64,000 nt of DNA, taken from assembly GCF_012974865.1 (NCBI RefSeq), contig NZ_CP043633.1, positions 2,241,001 through 2,305,000 of the forward strand. The letters are read 5' to 3'. The notes under the pieces were generated by a model, which saw only the letters and a list, made by a program, of their open reading frames with translations, did not search any database and was not told the origin of the DNA. The DNA comes from Nonlabens sp. Ci31 (GTDB lineage Bacteria; Bacteroidota; Bacteroidia; Flavobacteriales; Flavobacteriaceae). A program made the translations under genes and the position numbers. Below, piece after piece: positions 8,482 to 18,106 of this stretch. How positions within the stretch are numbered: position 1 is the first letter of the stretch; every line of letters starts with the position of its first letter.

Positions 8482-9393
8482 TTATTCTTTCAGTTTCAAA
8501 AATCTCGCAGCGTTATTATAAAAAATATCTTCTTTGTCTTGTTCGGTCAAAAAGTCAAGACTATTTAAAAAATTAATTGACTTTTCTATTGCGTAAGGCC
8601 ATGTCATTTGGTCTGAACCAAACATTACACGATTTAAATAACCTGCTTCTTTAATATTTTGGAGAAATTCCTTAACATAGCGTTGTGTGTTAGGTTCAAC
8701 CCATAGCATTACTGCCAAATCTGTATACAGTTGTGGGTAATAAGCCATAAGCCTAATGGCATGCTCTGGCCAATCTTCACCGCCCGCATGCATCATATAA
8801 ATTCGAAGTTTAGGATACTTCACCAAAACATCCTCAATTAAGTATGGGTCTCCTAACTTTAATCTTGCTTTTGGTGACCAAGAATAAGTACCTCCTGGGT
8901 CTCCGCCGCCAGTGTGCACAGCAACAGGAATATCATATTTTTCACAAATTCTTAAATAAGGTTGCCAAATAGAATCACTTAAAGTTGTACCTCCATAATA
9001 CGGTGCGGTTTCTCCGAAAACTTCAATTTTTTTATCCTTTACCATTTGCTCAAACTTAACTGAATCCATTTCATGATCATTTGGAGAAAACATAAGAATT
9101 CCTCTTATGATACGATGATCATCATCTTTTGCTACCCAATTTTCAACACTTTCAGGATTACCACTTACCATGGCTTTTACTATATTGAATTTCTCAAATG
9201 CAGCAAAAGTTTCTATTCGATGTGATTCAGCATCTTTTGAGCCTTTTTTACCATAATAATCTTGGGAAGGTTCTCTATCTCCAAAGTCACTATCCGTGTA
9301 AGAGTGAATGTGCATATCTATAATCTTTGTTTGACTTTGTGCAAAGAAAGATTGATGAAGTAGCACAAATAAAATAATAATGTTCTTTTTCAT
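8482..9393 (-). CDS. Secreted amidohydrolase, TIM-barrel (amidohydrolase-2 type)
   Basis: With the preferred ATG at 9393 (303 residues) the protein starts MKKNIIILFVLLHQ, a signal peptide ending FAQSQ; a longer reading frame back to 9423 spoils this signal. IIDMHIHSY carries the HxH metal motif, followed by VAVHTGGG, YMMHAGGEDWP and VMFGSDQMTWPY, which give the further His ligands and the catalytic Asp of the COG2159 group. Relatives are hydrolases or decarboxylases acting on small carboxylates or lactones. It lies 51 bp after the M28 peptidase gene and 78 bp before the D-aminoacylase-like gene. Confidence 0.82.
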   Translation of the reverse strand: MKKNIIILFVLLHQSFFAQSQTKIIDMHIHSYTDSDFGDREPSQDYYGKKGSKDAESHRIETFAAFEKFNIVKAMVSGNPESVENWVAKDDDHRIIRGILMFSPNDHEMDSVKFEQMVKDKKIEVFGETAPYYGGTTLSDSIWQPYLRICEKYDIPVAVHTGGGDPGGTYSWSPKARLKLGDPYLIEDVLVKYPKLRIYMMHAGGEDWPEHAIRLMAYYPQLYTDLAVMLWVEPNTQRYVKEFLQNIKEAGYLNRVMFGSDQMTWPYAIEKSINFLNSLDFLTEQDKEDIFYNNAARFLKLKE

Positions 9394-9444
9394 ACTTTGT
9401 TTTTCTAGAAGGTAATTACTCAACTATTTGAACTAAAAAGCATT

Positions 9445-10923
9445 TCACCGTTCCAATTTAAAATCCGGAACTCGGTCTGGACGTTGGGCCGCGTTGGCTA
9501 CTTTCCAGCCTGTACGGTACATCCATTCGGTCATTTTTTTTAGCTTGGTATAATCAATATTGGCGGCGTTGTCTTTTGGAGTATGATAATCAGGATGTAA
9601 AAGTGTGGTGTACATGAGCGACGGAATCCCTAACCTAGCATATGGTAAATGATCACTTCTGAAAAACCAGCCTTCTGGGTGGTCTGCCCTATCCCAAAGG
9701 GAGTCCAATTTGAATTTTGGACCTTCATTATTGGCTTCAAGTACCATTTTAGCCAAATCATTTGAAGTAAGGTGCGGTGGTTGAATGCCCAATACGGCGG
9801 CACTGTTAGGATCATTTCGGCCAATCATGTCACCATTTAATACGGCTACAATAGTTTCGATAGGTATGGTTGGATGGGACGAGAACCATCTTGAACCTAA
9901 AAGTCCTACCTCTTCTGCACCATGAACGACAAAAATTACCGAACGTTTGCCAGGTTTTTTTTGAAAAGCTCTTGCCACGGCAAGCATGGCTACATTAACG
10001 CTGCCATTGTCATCGGCTCCATAGTAAATACTGTCGCCGGCAATACTGTTCCTAATACCATGAGCGTCCGTATGGCCACTGTAAAGCACATATTCCTTTG
10101 AAAGTTTAGGGTCACTCCCTTCAATAGCTCCGACTATATTTACAGATGGATAACTGAACCGTTCAATGATGATATCTGCTTTTAGTTCGGCTTTATTTTC
10201 GGCTATTTCTTTTTTTGCAGATTCGTGCACCCAAAAAACAGGAACGGTTGTCGTAACTTTTTCATTTGCTCCTCCCTCTAAATCAAATCGTCCTAATTTA
10301 AAATTTTCTACGGCGTCGGGCCAAACGGTTTCAGTGTCGTTATCAGCAATTAGGATTAATGCAACGGCACCTTTTTCTATCAAGGCATTTCCGTAGGTAT
10401 TCATCATGTATCTTTGATACCGCCAAGTAGGCAATGATATACCGCTTACAAGCATTCCGGGAACGGCATCAAATGCCACTACCTTACCCTTTACGTCCAT
10501 AGTTGATAAATCAATTTCGGAGGCTTTGCCTAAATAAACAATGGGTTGGCCTATACGGGCTGGTGCCATTTGGGCAATTGCTACATCGCTCCAAAGTGAA
10601 AGGGGCTGGCCATTAATTGACACCGTACTTGTACTGGCTACTCGATTACGCCACATATCAAAAAACTGAAAGTAGGAATTGTTATCGCCAGCAGGTTTTA
10701 GACCAATACTTCTAAACCTTTCCGCCACCCAAACAGCGGCATTCAATTCATTGATTGTTCCTGCGGCACGCCCTTTGAAAGAGGTACCTGCAAACTCGTA
10801 CAAATCTTTCTTTAAATCGTTTTCCTGAATGGCGGCAAGCCCAGCAGGAGGAACTTTTACGACCGATTGAGCAAATGCTGAAATAGCAAAATGACAAAAT
10901 AAAAAGAGGATTAGTTTTTTCAT
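9445..10923 (-). CDS. M28 family Zn-aminopeptidase with PA domain, secreted (copy 1)
   Basis: 492 residues with a signal peptide (MKKLILFLFCHFAISAFAQ), a protease-associated insert and the M28 catalytic domain. The metal and catalytic residues are seen in GHTDAHG, GADDNGSVN, HGAEEVGLLGS, LNGDMIG and HPDYHTPKD. M28 enzymes remove single amino acids from peptide N-termini. It follows the S9 gene by 55 bp on the same strand and is very likely in the same transcript, controlled by the operator at 13333-13351. A second intact copy is at 16430-17926 and a broken one at 13423-13600. Confidence 0.9.
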   Translation of the reverse strand: MKKLILFLFCHFAISAFAQSVVKVPPAGLAAIQENDLKKDLYEFAGTSFKGRAAGTINELNAAVWVAERFRSIGLKPAGDNNSYFQFFDMWRNRVASTSTVSINGQPLSLWSDVAIAQMAPARIGQPIVYLGKASEIDLSTMDVKGKVVAFDAVPGMLVSGISLPTWRYQRYMMNTYGNALIEKGAVALILIADNDTETVWPDAVENFKLGRFDLEGGANEKVTTTVPVFWVHESAKKEIAENKAELKADIIIERFSYPSVNIVGAIEGSDPKLSKEYVLYSGHTDAHGIRNSIAGDSIYYGADDNGSVNVAMLAVARAFQKKPGKRSVIFVVHGAEEVGLLGSRWFSSHPTIPIETIVAVLNGDMIGRNDPNSAAVLGIQPPHLTSNDLAKMVLEANNEGPKFKLDSLWDRADHPEGWFFRSDHLPYARLGIPSLMYTTLLHPDYHTPKDNAANIDYTKLKKMTEWMYRTGWKVANAAQRPDRVPDFKLER

Positions 10924-10978
10924 GGTTTGTTTAGTTAGATGCTTATTTAATTGGTTTTTGACAAGGGTTTCTATTTAA

Positions 10979-13153
10979 CTACTTTTTCACCTGAAAATCT
11001 GGATGCCCTGTTTGCCACATCACAAAGGCAAACTGGTCTGCAAAATTTGCCCAGGTTACTTCTCTGTCTTCGGTAAAGTGGCCGTTGTCATAATTTACTT
11101 TCATTAAAACAGGTTTGTTGGATGCTGTTGCATTTTGAAGGGCTGCTGCAAATTTGCCGGGTTGCCATGCCACAACACGCGAGTCTGTCCAACCGGCTAT
11201 ATTGATTACTGCGGGATAGTTGACACCATCTACAACGTGTTGCATTCCATCCATTTCGTACAGTGCTTTTGCTTCTACTGGGTCTTTAACAGTACCAAAT
11301 TCTGGAACGTTTACAGGGCCATTCGCTGAAAATTCGCCTCGCATTTTATTAGAAGTTCCTACATTATTAATGGCTGCTGCAAACAAATCTGGTCTCTCGG
11401 TTATAGCTCTCGATATTAAAATACCGCCGGCACTCGTGCCCATACCAGATAATTTTGAAGATTGGGTAAACCCTTCTTCAATGAGATATTCTGCACAGCT
11501 TATAAAGTCTTTCCACGTGTTGGGTTTTGTAGTTTTAAACCCTGCTTTGTACCAAGCTTCGCTTTTTTCGCCACCACCACGCACGTGAGGTACCGCATAC
11601 ACGACATCTTTTGTTACCAGTGCGTTGTAAAGAGTGCTAAAATAAGGTTCCATACTATATCCATAAGCACCGTAACTTCTCATAAAACAAACATTAGAAC
11701 CGTCTTTTTTTGTCCCTTTTTTATAGATAATCGATAAGGGAATCATCACGCCGTCGTGGCCTTTTACTTCTACTTCTTCTACAATCAAATCATTGTATTC
11801 GGCAGGGTAGGTTACAGGTGTATTCCACGGACTTGCCGTAAATTTTTCAGTATCGGCATCGAATGAAAATTCGGTCAGCGGTTTGTTCCAAGAGGTAAGG
11901 TCTATGATAAAGTCGTTCGTTTTGGTATCTATACATTTTGCCTTGGCAATTCCCATAAAGGGTAAGGTGATCTTTGTATTTGTCTTTGTTTTGGGATTAA
12001 ATTTAAAAAGATGTGAATTGATCCCATCACTATAATTGAGTAAGAGATAATCTTTACTACGGGTATATCCTGTTAAACTCATATCGGTTTCGGCAACGAC
12101 GGTTTCTGCATTTGCCCAATCCGGGTTTTTCAAATCGGTTGCAATCAGCTTGTATTTTGGGGCATCCTTATAGGTAATGGCATATACTTTAGTGCCAAAA
12201 ACTTCTGGCAAACCTCCATTGTCTGGTGTACCATTTATCAATTGATCCGTTGCTTTACATAAGGTTTTCCACTCTATATTTTCTGAATTAAATTGGCTTA
12301 TTGGCGCATAATACAGTATTAATTCTTTGGCAACCGTTCCCTGTCCTGCAAACACATAGTCTTTTGCATTTTTCGAAAGTGATATATAGGGATAGGCTTT
12401 GGAAGGAATGTTCAAATTGGGATAGGCTTCATTACTGAAAAAATCGACATCCGTTTTGTAATCTGTGCCTAATTTGTGCAGTTTGGTTTTAGGATTTAAT
12501 CGGCCTTCTGGATCTTTATTATCCGCAGATTTTATCCACATATACATAAAAGCACTATCGTCGAAAGTCCACCCCATCGCTCCAGCTGAAGCAGGAATAA
12601 GATCTGGCAAAAAGGTATTGGAATCTATATCCAAAACCTGAAGGATAGAAATTTCTGCACCACTTTCAGAATAGCCTATCAATAGTTTTTTGCCATCATA
12701 ACTGGGTATAAAACTTTCGACGGACAAGGTTTTACCTTCTTTGAAACTCAATGGGTCAAAAAGCAGTATATCTGGGCTGTCCATTGATTCGCGGTAATAG
12801 ATTTTACCTACTTTATCGCCAGGCATTCGTTTTTTAAAGAAAATGCGTTGACCTATTTTTTTCAGGTCGCTAAACGTTTCTGATTGTAGGGCATCCAGTT
12901 TTCGCCATTCGGCAATGAGTTCATCCCTTCCAGAAATGTTGCTCATGGTGGCGTTAGAAAATTCGGCTTGCTGTTTAAACCACGTTTCTACTTCGGGATT
13001 GTTTAAATCTTCAAGCCATTGATAATTGTCTTTATAATCTACACCAAAGTACGTGTCGATTACTTCTACCTTTTTTGTTGTTGGGTAGTTCCATTGAGCG
13101 AACGCGGTTGAACTAATAAGTGCAACGAGAGCTAATAGAATTGTTTTTTTCAT
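10979..13153 (-). CDS. Prolyl oligopeptidase, S9A family, secreted
   Basis: About 724 residues: signal peptide (MKKTILLALVALISSTAFAQ, taking the second ATG at 13153; 13156 is the first), a seven-bladed propeller of roughly 400 residues, then the alpha/beta-hydrolase domain. The catalytic Ser is in GTSAGG, the Asp in GWTDSRV and the His in NGHFTED. The enzyme cuts short peptides after proline in the periplasm. It heads the S9-M28-amidohydrolase-D-aminoacylase run. A 19-bp operator and -7 box lie 150-195 bp upstream, implying a leader of about 140 nt. A 90-bp piece of a diverged paralogue's 3' end is at 5988-6077. Confidence 0.92.
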   Translation of the reverse strand: MKKTILLALVALISSTAFAQWNYPTTKKVEVIDTYFGVDYKDNYQWLEDLNNPEVETWFKQQAEFSNATMSNISGRDELIAEWRKLDALQSETFSDLKKIGQRIFFKKRMPGDKVGKIYYRESMDSPDILLFDPLSFKEGKTLSVESFIPSYDGKKLLIGYSESGAEISILQVLDIDSNTFLPDLIPASAGAMGWTFDDSAFMYMWIKSADNKDPEGRLNPKTKLHKLGTDYKTDVDFFSNEAYPNLNIPSKAYPYISLSKNAKDYVFAGQGTVAKELILYYAPISQFNSENIEWKTLCKATDQLINGTPDNGGLPEVFGTKVYAITYKDAPKYKLIATDLKNPDWANAETVVAETDMSLTGYTRSKDYLLLNYSDGINSHLFKFNPKTKTNTKITLPFMGIAKAKCIDTKTNDFIIDLTSWNKPLTEFSFDADTEKFTASPWNTPVTYPAEYNDLIVEEVEVKGHDGVMIPLSIIYKKGTKKDGSNVCFMRSYGAYGYSMEPYFSTLYNALVTKDVVYAVPHVRGGGEKSEAWYKAGFKTTKPNTWKDFISCAEYLIEEGFTQSSKLSGMGTSAGGILISRAITERPDLFAAAINNVGTSNKMRGEFSANGPVNVPEFGTVKDPVEAKALYEMDGMQHVVDGVNYPAVINIAGWTDSRVVAWQPGKFAAALQNATASNKPVLMKVNYDNGHFTEDREVTWANFADQFAFVMWQTGHPDFQVKK
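10985..11074 (-). repeat. 90-bp repeat, intact partner of the fragment at 5988-6077
   Basis: This is the coding 3' end of the S9 peptidase gene. It aligns gap-free with 5988-6077, about 82 of 90 identical by eye. Confidence 0.75.
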
Positions 13154-13304
13154 CATGTTTTTGGTTTTAAATTTTTAGGTAGTTCACGAGTTTATTTTCT
13201 TGTTGGCTCTAAATCCTTTTTATTAGAAATAATGTCATTTATGGTTTCATAAGCTTTCGCTCACTTTTAAAACGAAGCCTAAAACTGTTGAACGACAACA
13301 GATA

Positions 13305-13351
13305 CTAAATTAGGTTTTTAAGCAGTAATTATCAATCACATCTTCATGTGG
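13305..13351 (-). promoter_or_regulatory. Operator/promoter of the S9 peptidase operon (19-bp element copy 1)
   Basis: Minus-strand reading: CCACATGAAGATGTGATTG (13351-13333), 20 bp, then TAATTTAG (13312-13305), one base off the TAnnTTTG -7 consensus. The CACAT-nnnn-ATGTG arms are a perfect inverted repeat and the terminal ATTG overlaps the -33 position. The same element with the same 20-bp spacing occurs at 24029, 25132 and 28274. The likely binding protein is the LuxR-type regulator at 28369-29001; this is inferred from position and self-association, not shown. Confidence 0.7.
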
Positions 13352-13422
13352 TCTTGGCGTTTGAGGCAGGATTATATTGTGAAAGTCAAAATGTTAGAAG
13401 CTTCGCTCTATTTTATTTTTAG

Positions 13423-13600
13423 GTGTTCCAGTTTCTCTGCCTTTCAGAAGATCGTCGGCCAGAAATTAGATGTGGCGATGTGGCCCTCAATGCTGTTTTT
13501 AGCTTCGGTCTAAGCTGCTTTTCTGTCATCTGTTTGGGCCGAAGCCATAGCGCTAAACTCAGTGCCACAAGCGATAAAAAGTGTTTCAGGGTAGTAATCC
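13423..13600 (-). pseudogene. Broken M28 aminopeptidase, N-terminal remnant
   Basis: Minus-strand frames contain, in order, a signal-peptide-like LSLVALSLAL, ASAQTDDRKAA, NSIEGHI and FLADDLLKGRETGT. The intact M28 protein at 16430-17926 has LLLTLALSIS, LQAQTEKAKV, ATIEGHIYFLADDLLKGRET in the same order. Here the frame shifts at least twice, there are in-frame stops, and the octamer GCCACATC is directly duplicated at the break after IEGHI. The rest of the gene is gone. It lies between the YfcC carrier and the S9 operator, inside an otherwise 515-bp gene-free gap. Confidence 0.8.
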
Positions 13601-13671
13601 AGACCATTTTCGACTTTATCCTCCTTTTCTTTAAAAGAAGAATTATGTAGATCATCATTATTCATCTGCTT

Positions 13672-15006
13672 TTAACTATAGCCAATTTGTACGGCGATTA
13701 AAATCGCAAGTGCGCCAATGCCCATCATTATTAAAACTGGCTTCACGATGAATTTTAACCAGTTTTTATAATTGATGCCAGCTAGGGCGATGACGGCCAT
13801 GGTAGCTCCGTTGGTGGGTACAATTAAATCCATCATAATGGCACCATATTGATAAGCCAGTACACAAATTTGTCTCGATAGTCCAATCAAATCGGCCAAG
13901 GGGGTTAGAATAGGCATGGTCAAAATAGCATGGCCAGAGGTGCTCGGCATTGGGAAATGTAATATGGAATGAGATACCATCATTAGCACTGCAGATAGTG
14001 CTGGCGGAAGATGCTGCAAAGGACCGAAAAGCCCATATACGATTGTGTCAATAATCATCCCCTCTTTTAAAATAACCGATACGCCATTTGCCAATCCTAT
14101 AATTAATGCTGCAAAAACCATTTCTTTAAAACCATCAATATAAACTTCAGTCGTTTTATTGAAGCTGAACCCAGCAATAAGGCCACTAACCAAACCTAGA
14201 ACAAAAAAGCAGGCAGACATTTCATTAAAGCCCCAACTTAAAGCAATCAATCCGTAAGTGACCACTGAAAATGTAATGGCAAGAAATATTAAAATTAGTT
14301 TATTTCTAAAAGTTAAGCTTTCAGTTACTTCCTCTTTTATTGATTTTTCAATGCGATTTTTAGAGCTATATCGGAGCACATAAAGAATCCAAACCATGGA
14401 AGCAATAACTAAGACTACTAGCCTAAATTCATATCCAGAAAGAAGCTCTAAACCTGCTTCTTTTTGTGCAATCACGACACCAAAAGGGTTGAAAGGACTA
14501 AAAGAAGCACCCACGATAGCAGACCCAAGGCTTGCGGCCACAATCGTTTTTGCATTGTACCCTATGCTACGTCCAAACAATAGCAATATTGGAGTCATGG
14601 CTATGATTTCTTCCTGTAAGGCTATGGTAAAGCCAGCAGTTATAAATAGCATTGAAATTATAACCAATGCGAGAGACTCTTTACCAGCTAAGATTACAAT
14701 AAGCTGATTTAGCCCTTGTTGAAGTGCACCTGTCTTCTCAATCAGGTAAAAACAACCCCCAAGTATAAGTATTAGAACCACTAAATCGGCACGTCCTACG
14801 ATGCCTTTGGGTATCGCAAGAAGTAAATCGAAGGTCGAAAGATGTGGTGACTCTTGTTGTTTATAGGAATCCGATACTACAGTTGTTAGCTCGGTTGTTT
14901 CGTTTAATGTCCTTTCATAACTGCCTTGTGGGATAATAAATGTAAGTATCCAGGCGAATAGTATCACAGATAGAATGATGACGATTGCATTTGGAAATTT
15001 TTTCAT
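13672..15006 (-). CDS. YfcC/DcuC-family membrane carrier (amino acid or carboxylate transport)
   Basis: A 444-residue integral membrane protein with about 12 hydrophobic segments. The start MKKFPNAIVIILSVILFAWILTFIIPQGSYER is typical of the YfcC family, annotated as putative basic-amino-acid antiporters or C4-dicarboxylate anaerobic carriers. LPSTSGHA-type sequence (PMPSTSGHAILTMPILTPL) near the C-terminal half and the repeated NPFG(V) loop are also typical. It sits downstream of the DUF418 and M28 genes and is probably the uptake route for a product of the extracellular hydrolases. No substrate can be read from sequence. Confidence 0.8.
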   Translation of the reverse strand: MKKFPNAIVIILSVILFAWILTFIIPQGSYERTLNETTELTTVVSDSYKQQESPHLSTFDLLLAIPKGIVGRADLVVLILILGGCFYLIEKTGALQQGLNQLIVILAGKESLALVIISMLFITAGFTIALQEEIIAMTPILLLFGRSIGYNAKTIVAASLGSAIVGASFSPFNPFGVVIAQKEAGLELLSGYEFRLVVLVIASMVWILYVLRYSSKNRIEKSIKEEVTESLTFRNKLILIFLAITFSVVTYGLIALSWGFNEMSACFFVLGLVSGLIAGFSFNKTTEVYIDGFKEMVFAALIIGLANGVSVILKEGMIIDTIVYGLFGPLQHLPPALSAVLMMVSHSILHFPMPSTSGHAILTMPILTPLADLIGLSRQICVLAYQYGAIMMDLIVPTNGATMAVIALAGINYKNWLKFIVKPVLIMMGIGALAILIAVQIGYS

Positions 15007-15054
15007 TTTACAATTTTGGTATTTAAGAGGGCGGCTTTCATATGTTTCTTTGTA

Positions 15055-16377
15055 CTATTTTAGGCTTTGATATTCTGAACGTTCCTTTTTTAAAGCATGC
15101 TTTTTTTGATAGCTCAAATTGCGCCATAGCCACTCCAATGGGCCGAAATAGTGATACTTAAGCCAAATAGGACTTGCAATGAGCTGAAAAATCCAGATGG
15201 TAAACACGATGTACAATAGTTCATGACGCTGAAACTCCCCAAACAGGCCAAATCCAGCTCCTGTAAATAGGAACATAGCAATGACTGAGTGCATTACATA
15301 ATTGGTCAGCGCCATTTTACCCACCGCACCAAGGGCATTTTTCAACAGCGATAAAACAGGTAATTTGCAGAGCAACATGATGGCGCCTATATGTCCCATG
15401 GCAACAGCAACGCGACCTAATTCATAGGTAATATTGGATTTTGAAAAACTCAATAACGAGAAGTTGTTCTCGATGATCATTTGAACTTCATAATAATTAA
15501 CACTTAATCCAACGCCATAACCCACACCCATCATAATGCCATAAAAACGATAGGATTTTACTGCAGAAAGTAGCTTAAGTTTAAAAAAAGCAATACCCAA
15601 GAGCATCATGCTCAAAATATCCCAAACATCGTAACGGAATAAATAATACTTATGAAAATTAAAATTTTGAGGTGCTAAAAAGGCCACCACGCCAAAATAA
15701 TTTTTTTGCATGTTGGAATTGTATTCCGCAATGGCTTCAGGCGAACGCTCTTTTTGTAGGTCTTCCCATTGCTCTGTAGCTTCTTCTAATTCATCGGTAA
15801 GTGCTTTGCCTTCCGATTTGAATTGTTCTACCAATTCAAGGTTTTCGATCATTTTAACATCAGATTTATAATCGGCATATTTCCAAACGGTGCCAATTGA
15901 AAATAAAATGAGTGCAATGAAGATTAGCTTTTTAGGCGCCATATTTCGAAACGAATACACTAGAAACCCCATAAGCGCATAGCTAAATAAAATCTCTCCA
16001 TACCATAATAGGAGATAGGCATGTATGAGTCCAAAAAGAAGCAACCATAGTAAACGTCTAAAGTAAATATCAGCAGCCTTGATGCCAGCACCTTTCTTTT
16101 CTAGACGGTCTAAAAAAATAAACATTCCTGCTCCAAATAATAGTGAGAATAAAGCCCTCATCGTTCCTTCGAAAAGCATATTGGTGGTGACCCAAGTATA
16201 GAGATCCCATCCTTTAGCTCCTCCAGATATTGTTGGATCTTCATAAGCATGTGCCAATGCCATACCATTGATGTTCATCAATAAAATTCCAAAAAGCACG
16301 ATACCTCTCATTACATCTAAAGATTGAATACGGTCGAGTGCTTTTAATGGGGTTAATGAGGTTTGCGTTGTTCTCAT
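15055..16377 (-). CDS. DUF418 / YeiB-type membrane protein
   Basis: 440 residues, beginning RIQSLDVMRGIVLFGILLMNI, the N-terminal signature of the DUF418 family, with roughly ten membrane segments and the C-terminal block GPLEWLWRNLSY that defines the Pfam domain. Such proteins are related to acyltransferase-3-like membrane enzymes and are often annotated as possible transporters; no function is proven. It is 48 bp from the YfcC gene downstream and 52 bp from the M28 gene upstream, consistent with one operon. Confidence 0.82.
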   Translation of the reverse strand: MRTTQTSLTPLKALDRIQSLDVMRGIVLFGILLMNINGMALAHAYEDPTISGGAKGWDLYTWVTTNMLFEGTMRALFSLLFGAGMFIFLDRLEKKGAGIKAADIYFRRLLWLLLFGLIHAYLLLWYGEILFSYALMGFLVYSFRNMAPKKLIFIALILFSIGTVWKYADYKSDVKMIENLELVEQFKSEGKALTDELEEATEQWEDLQKERSPEAIAEYNSNMQKNYFGVVAFLAPQNFNFHKYYLFRYDVWDILSMMLLGIAFFKLKLLSAVKSYRFYGIMMGVGYGVGLSVNYYEVQMIIENNFSLLSFSKSNITYELGRVAVAMGHIGAIMLLCKLPVLSLLKNALGAVGKMALTNYVMHSVIAMFLFTGAGFGLFGEFQRHELLYIVFTIWIFQLIASPIWLKYHYFGPLEWLWRNLSYQKKHALKKERSEYQSLK

Positions 16378-16429
16378 TTTTGGTTGGTTTTGATAGTTGG
16401 TTAATGGTTATGATTGAGGGATAACAAGA

Positions 16430-17926
16430 TCAGTTTCCGTAAAGTGCCTTTGCCGCTTCTTCATATGTATCGCCAGCGGTCCAGGTAGGTGTTTTTGGGT
16501 CGTTAGCAATATACCTTCCAGATAAAATATAGGCTCTAAAAAACTTTAATAAATAATCGTAATCTAAAGTATCGGCTTCATCTCCTGGTTTGTGGTAGTA
16601 TTTTGTAACATCACCATTAAAAGCGGTAAAGCCTAAGGAAAATGTCGGTGCAGGAATCCCTTTTTTTGCAAAATGAACATTATCACTACGGTCAAACAAG
16701 CCCTGTTCTGGCGCTGGATCATCAGTAGCCGTAAGGCCAAATGCAGTTGCAGCATCTTTAATGTGTTGTGCAGCTGTGGTTCTAGGTAAACCGATGATGG
16801 TGACTAATGACGTATCGTTATAACCAGCATTATCACTATTAAAACAATAGACCATTTGCTTTAATGGCAATACTGGATGTTCCACATAGTATTCACTCCC
16901 CAAAAGCCCTTTTTCTTCTCCTGTAAAAAGGATGAATAAAGCAGATCGCTTGGTCGGATATTTTGCTAAATTCTCAGCCATACTCAACACCGTTGTCGTT
17001 CCTACGGCATTATCTCTAGCTCCATTATAAATCGTATCTCCGGTTTCGTCTGGTGTTCCTATCCCTACATGATCGTAATGCCCTGAGTAAATAATGTATT
17101 CTTTTTTCAGTTTGGGATCGGTACCTTCTACAACGCCTATCACATTTTGAGACATCACAATTTCCTCTTTCTTATCGCCTATGTTAACTGATGATGAAAT
17201 TCTTTTCATGGTAACAAAGCGAGTAGCCATATCATGATCTTTATCTAATACCCAGATATGGGCGGGTAGTTCAGCATCATTAGTACCAGTTTTTTCATTC
17301 AACTCGTTTGCAACCATTAATTGTGAACTATTAAAATTATGATCGATCCATTCCCAAGTGTCGTTATCAGTATCTATAAGTTCAATGATTGCTGCGACTC
17401 CATTTGCTCTGGCTAACTCCTGTTTTTTTCCTTTCAAACCATATGCGGCCATAACGTTACTAGCATCTGCATCTCCTGATTTTATGATAATGATTTTTCC
17501 TTTTACATTTTTTCCTACATAATCATCTTCTAGACCGTAGTTTAAATAAACTGCATCTGTACGTGTTGAAATAGTAGATGGATAGACTAAAGCGTAATTT
17601 TCAATTTGTTTCTCGTTAATCGCTATCACAACATCATTAGGAGGGGTGATGCGTTTTAAGGCTACATCCTGATAGAATGTTCCTGTTTTTGGGTTAGGTT
17701 TCACTCCATAACTACGTAAGGTATTTGCCAGATAAGAGGCTGCGATTTTATTTTCGGCAGTTCCTGTTTCTCTGCCTTTAAGCAAGTCGTCTGCTAGGAA
17801 ATAGATGTGTCCTTCAATAGTTGCTTTGCTGGTTGTTTCCATTACTTTGGCTTTCTCAGTTTGCGCCTGAAGGCTTATACTCAGCGCAAGAGTTAGTAAT
17901 AATAAACTTGTTGTTTTTAGTTTCAT
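16430..17926 (-). CDS. M28 family Zn-aminopeptidase with PA domain, secreted (copy 2)
   Basis: 498 residues: signal peptide MKLKTTSLLLLTLALSISLQAQ, conserved IEGHIYFLADDLLKGRETGT block, a PA domain and the M28 domain. Metal and catalytic motifs are GHYDHVG, NGARDNAVGT, FTGEEKGLLGS, NSDNAGYND and a late His in YYHKPGDEADT. It should release N-terminal amino acids from peptides in the periplasm. It shares fold but not close sequence with the copy at 9445-10923; the broken copy at 13423-13600 is closer to this one. Confidence 0.9.
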   Translation of the reverse strand: MKLKTTSLLLLTLALSISLQAQTEKAKVMETTSKATIEGHIYFLADDLLKGRETGTAENKIAASYLANTLRSYGVKPNPKTGTFYQDVALKRITPPNDVVIAINEKQIENYALVYPSTISTRTDAVYLNYGLEDDYVGKNVKGKIIIIKSGDADASNVMAAYGLKGKKQELARANGVAAIIELIDTDNDTWEWIDHNFNSSQLMVANELNEKTGTNDAELPAHIWVLDKDHDMATRFVTMKRISSSVNIGDKKEEIVMSQNVIGVVEGTDPKLKKEYIIYSGHYDHVGIGTPDETGDTIYNGARDNAVGTTTVLSMAENLAKYPTKRSALFILFTGEEKGLLGSEYYVEHPVLPLKQMVYCFNSDNAGYNDTSLVTIIGLPRTTAAQHIKDAATAFGLTATDDPAPEQGLFDRSDNVHFAKKGIPAPTFSLGFTAFNGDVTKYYHKPGDEADTLDYDYLLKFFRAYILSGRYIANDPKTPTWTAGDTYEEAAKALYGN

Positions 17927-18106
17927 TTTTATCGGGTTAAAAGGTGAATACTTTAATTAATTTTAGGGTTAAGCTCCAGTGTGTTTCCTGTAGCAGTTAT
18001 TTACTTGAATCCTTTTCAACGGAAGTTAGTGGATCGATATATTTCTGATTGCAAAAAAAATTGATACTCAGATATAAATACCTTAAGCATTAAATTCAAA
18101 CGCCTA

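Noticed and set aside
13419..13658. A 79-codon minus-strand ORF
   Set aside because: Its C-terminal half is the out-of-frame remnant of an M28 gene; treated as part of the pseudogene, not as a gene.
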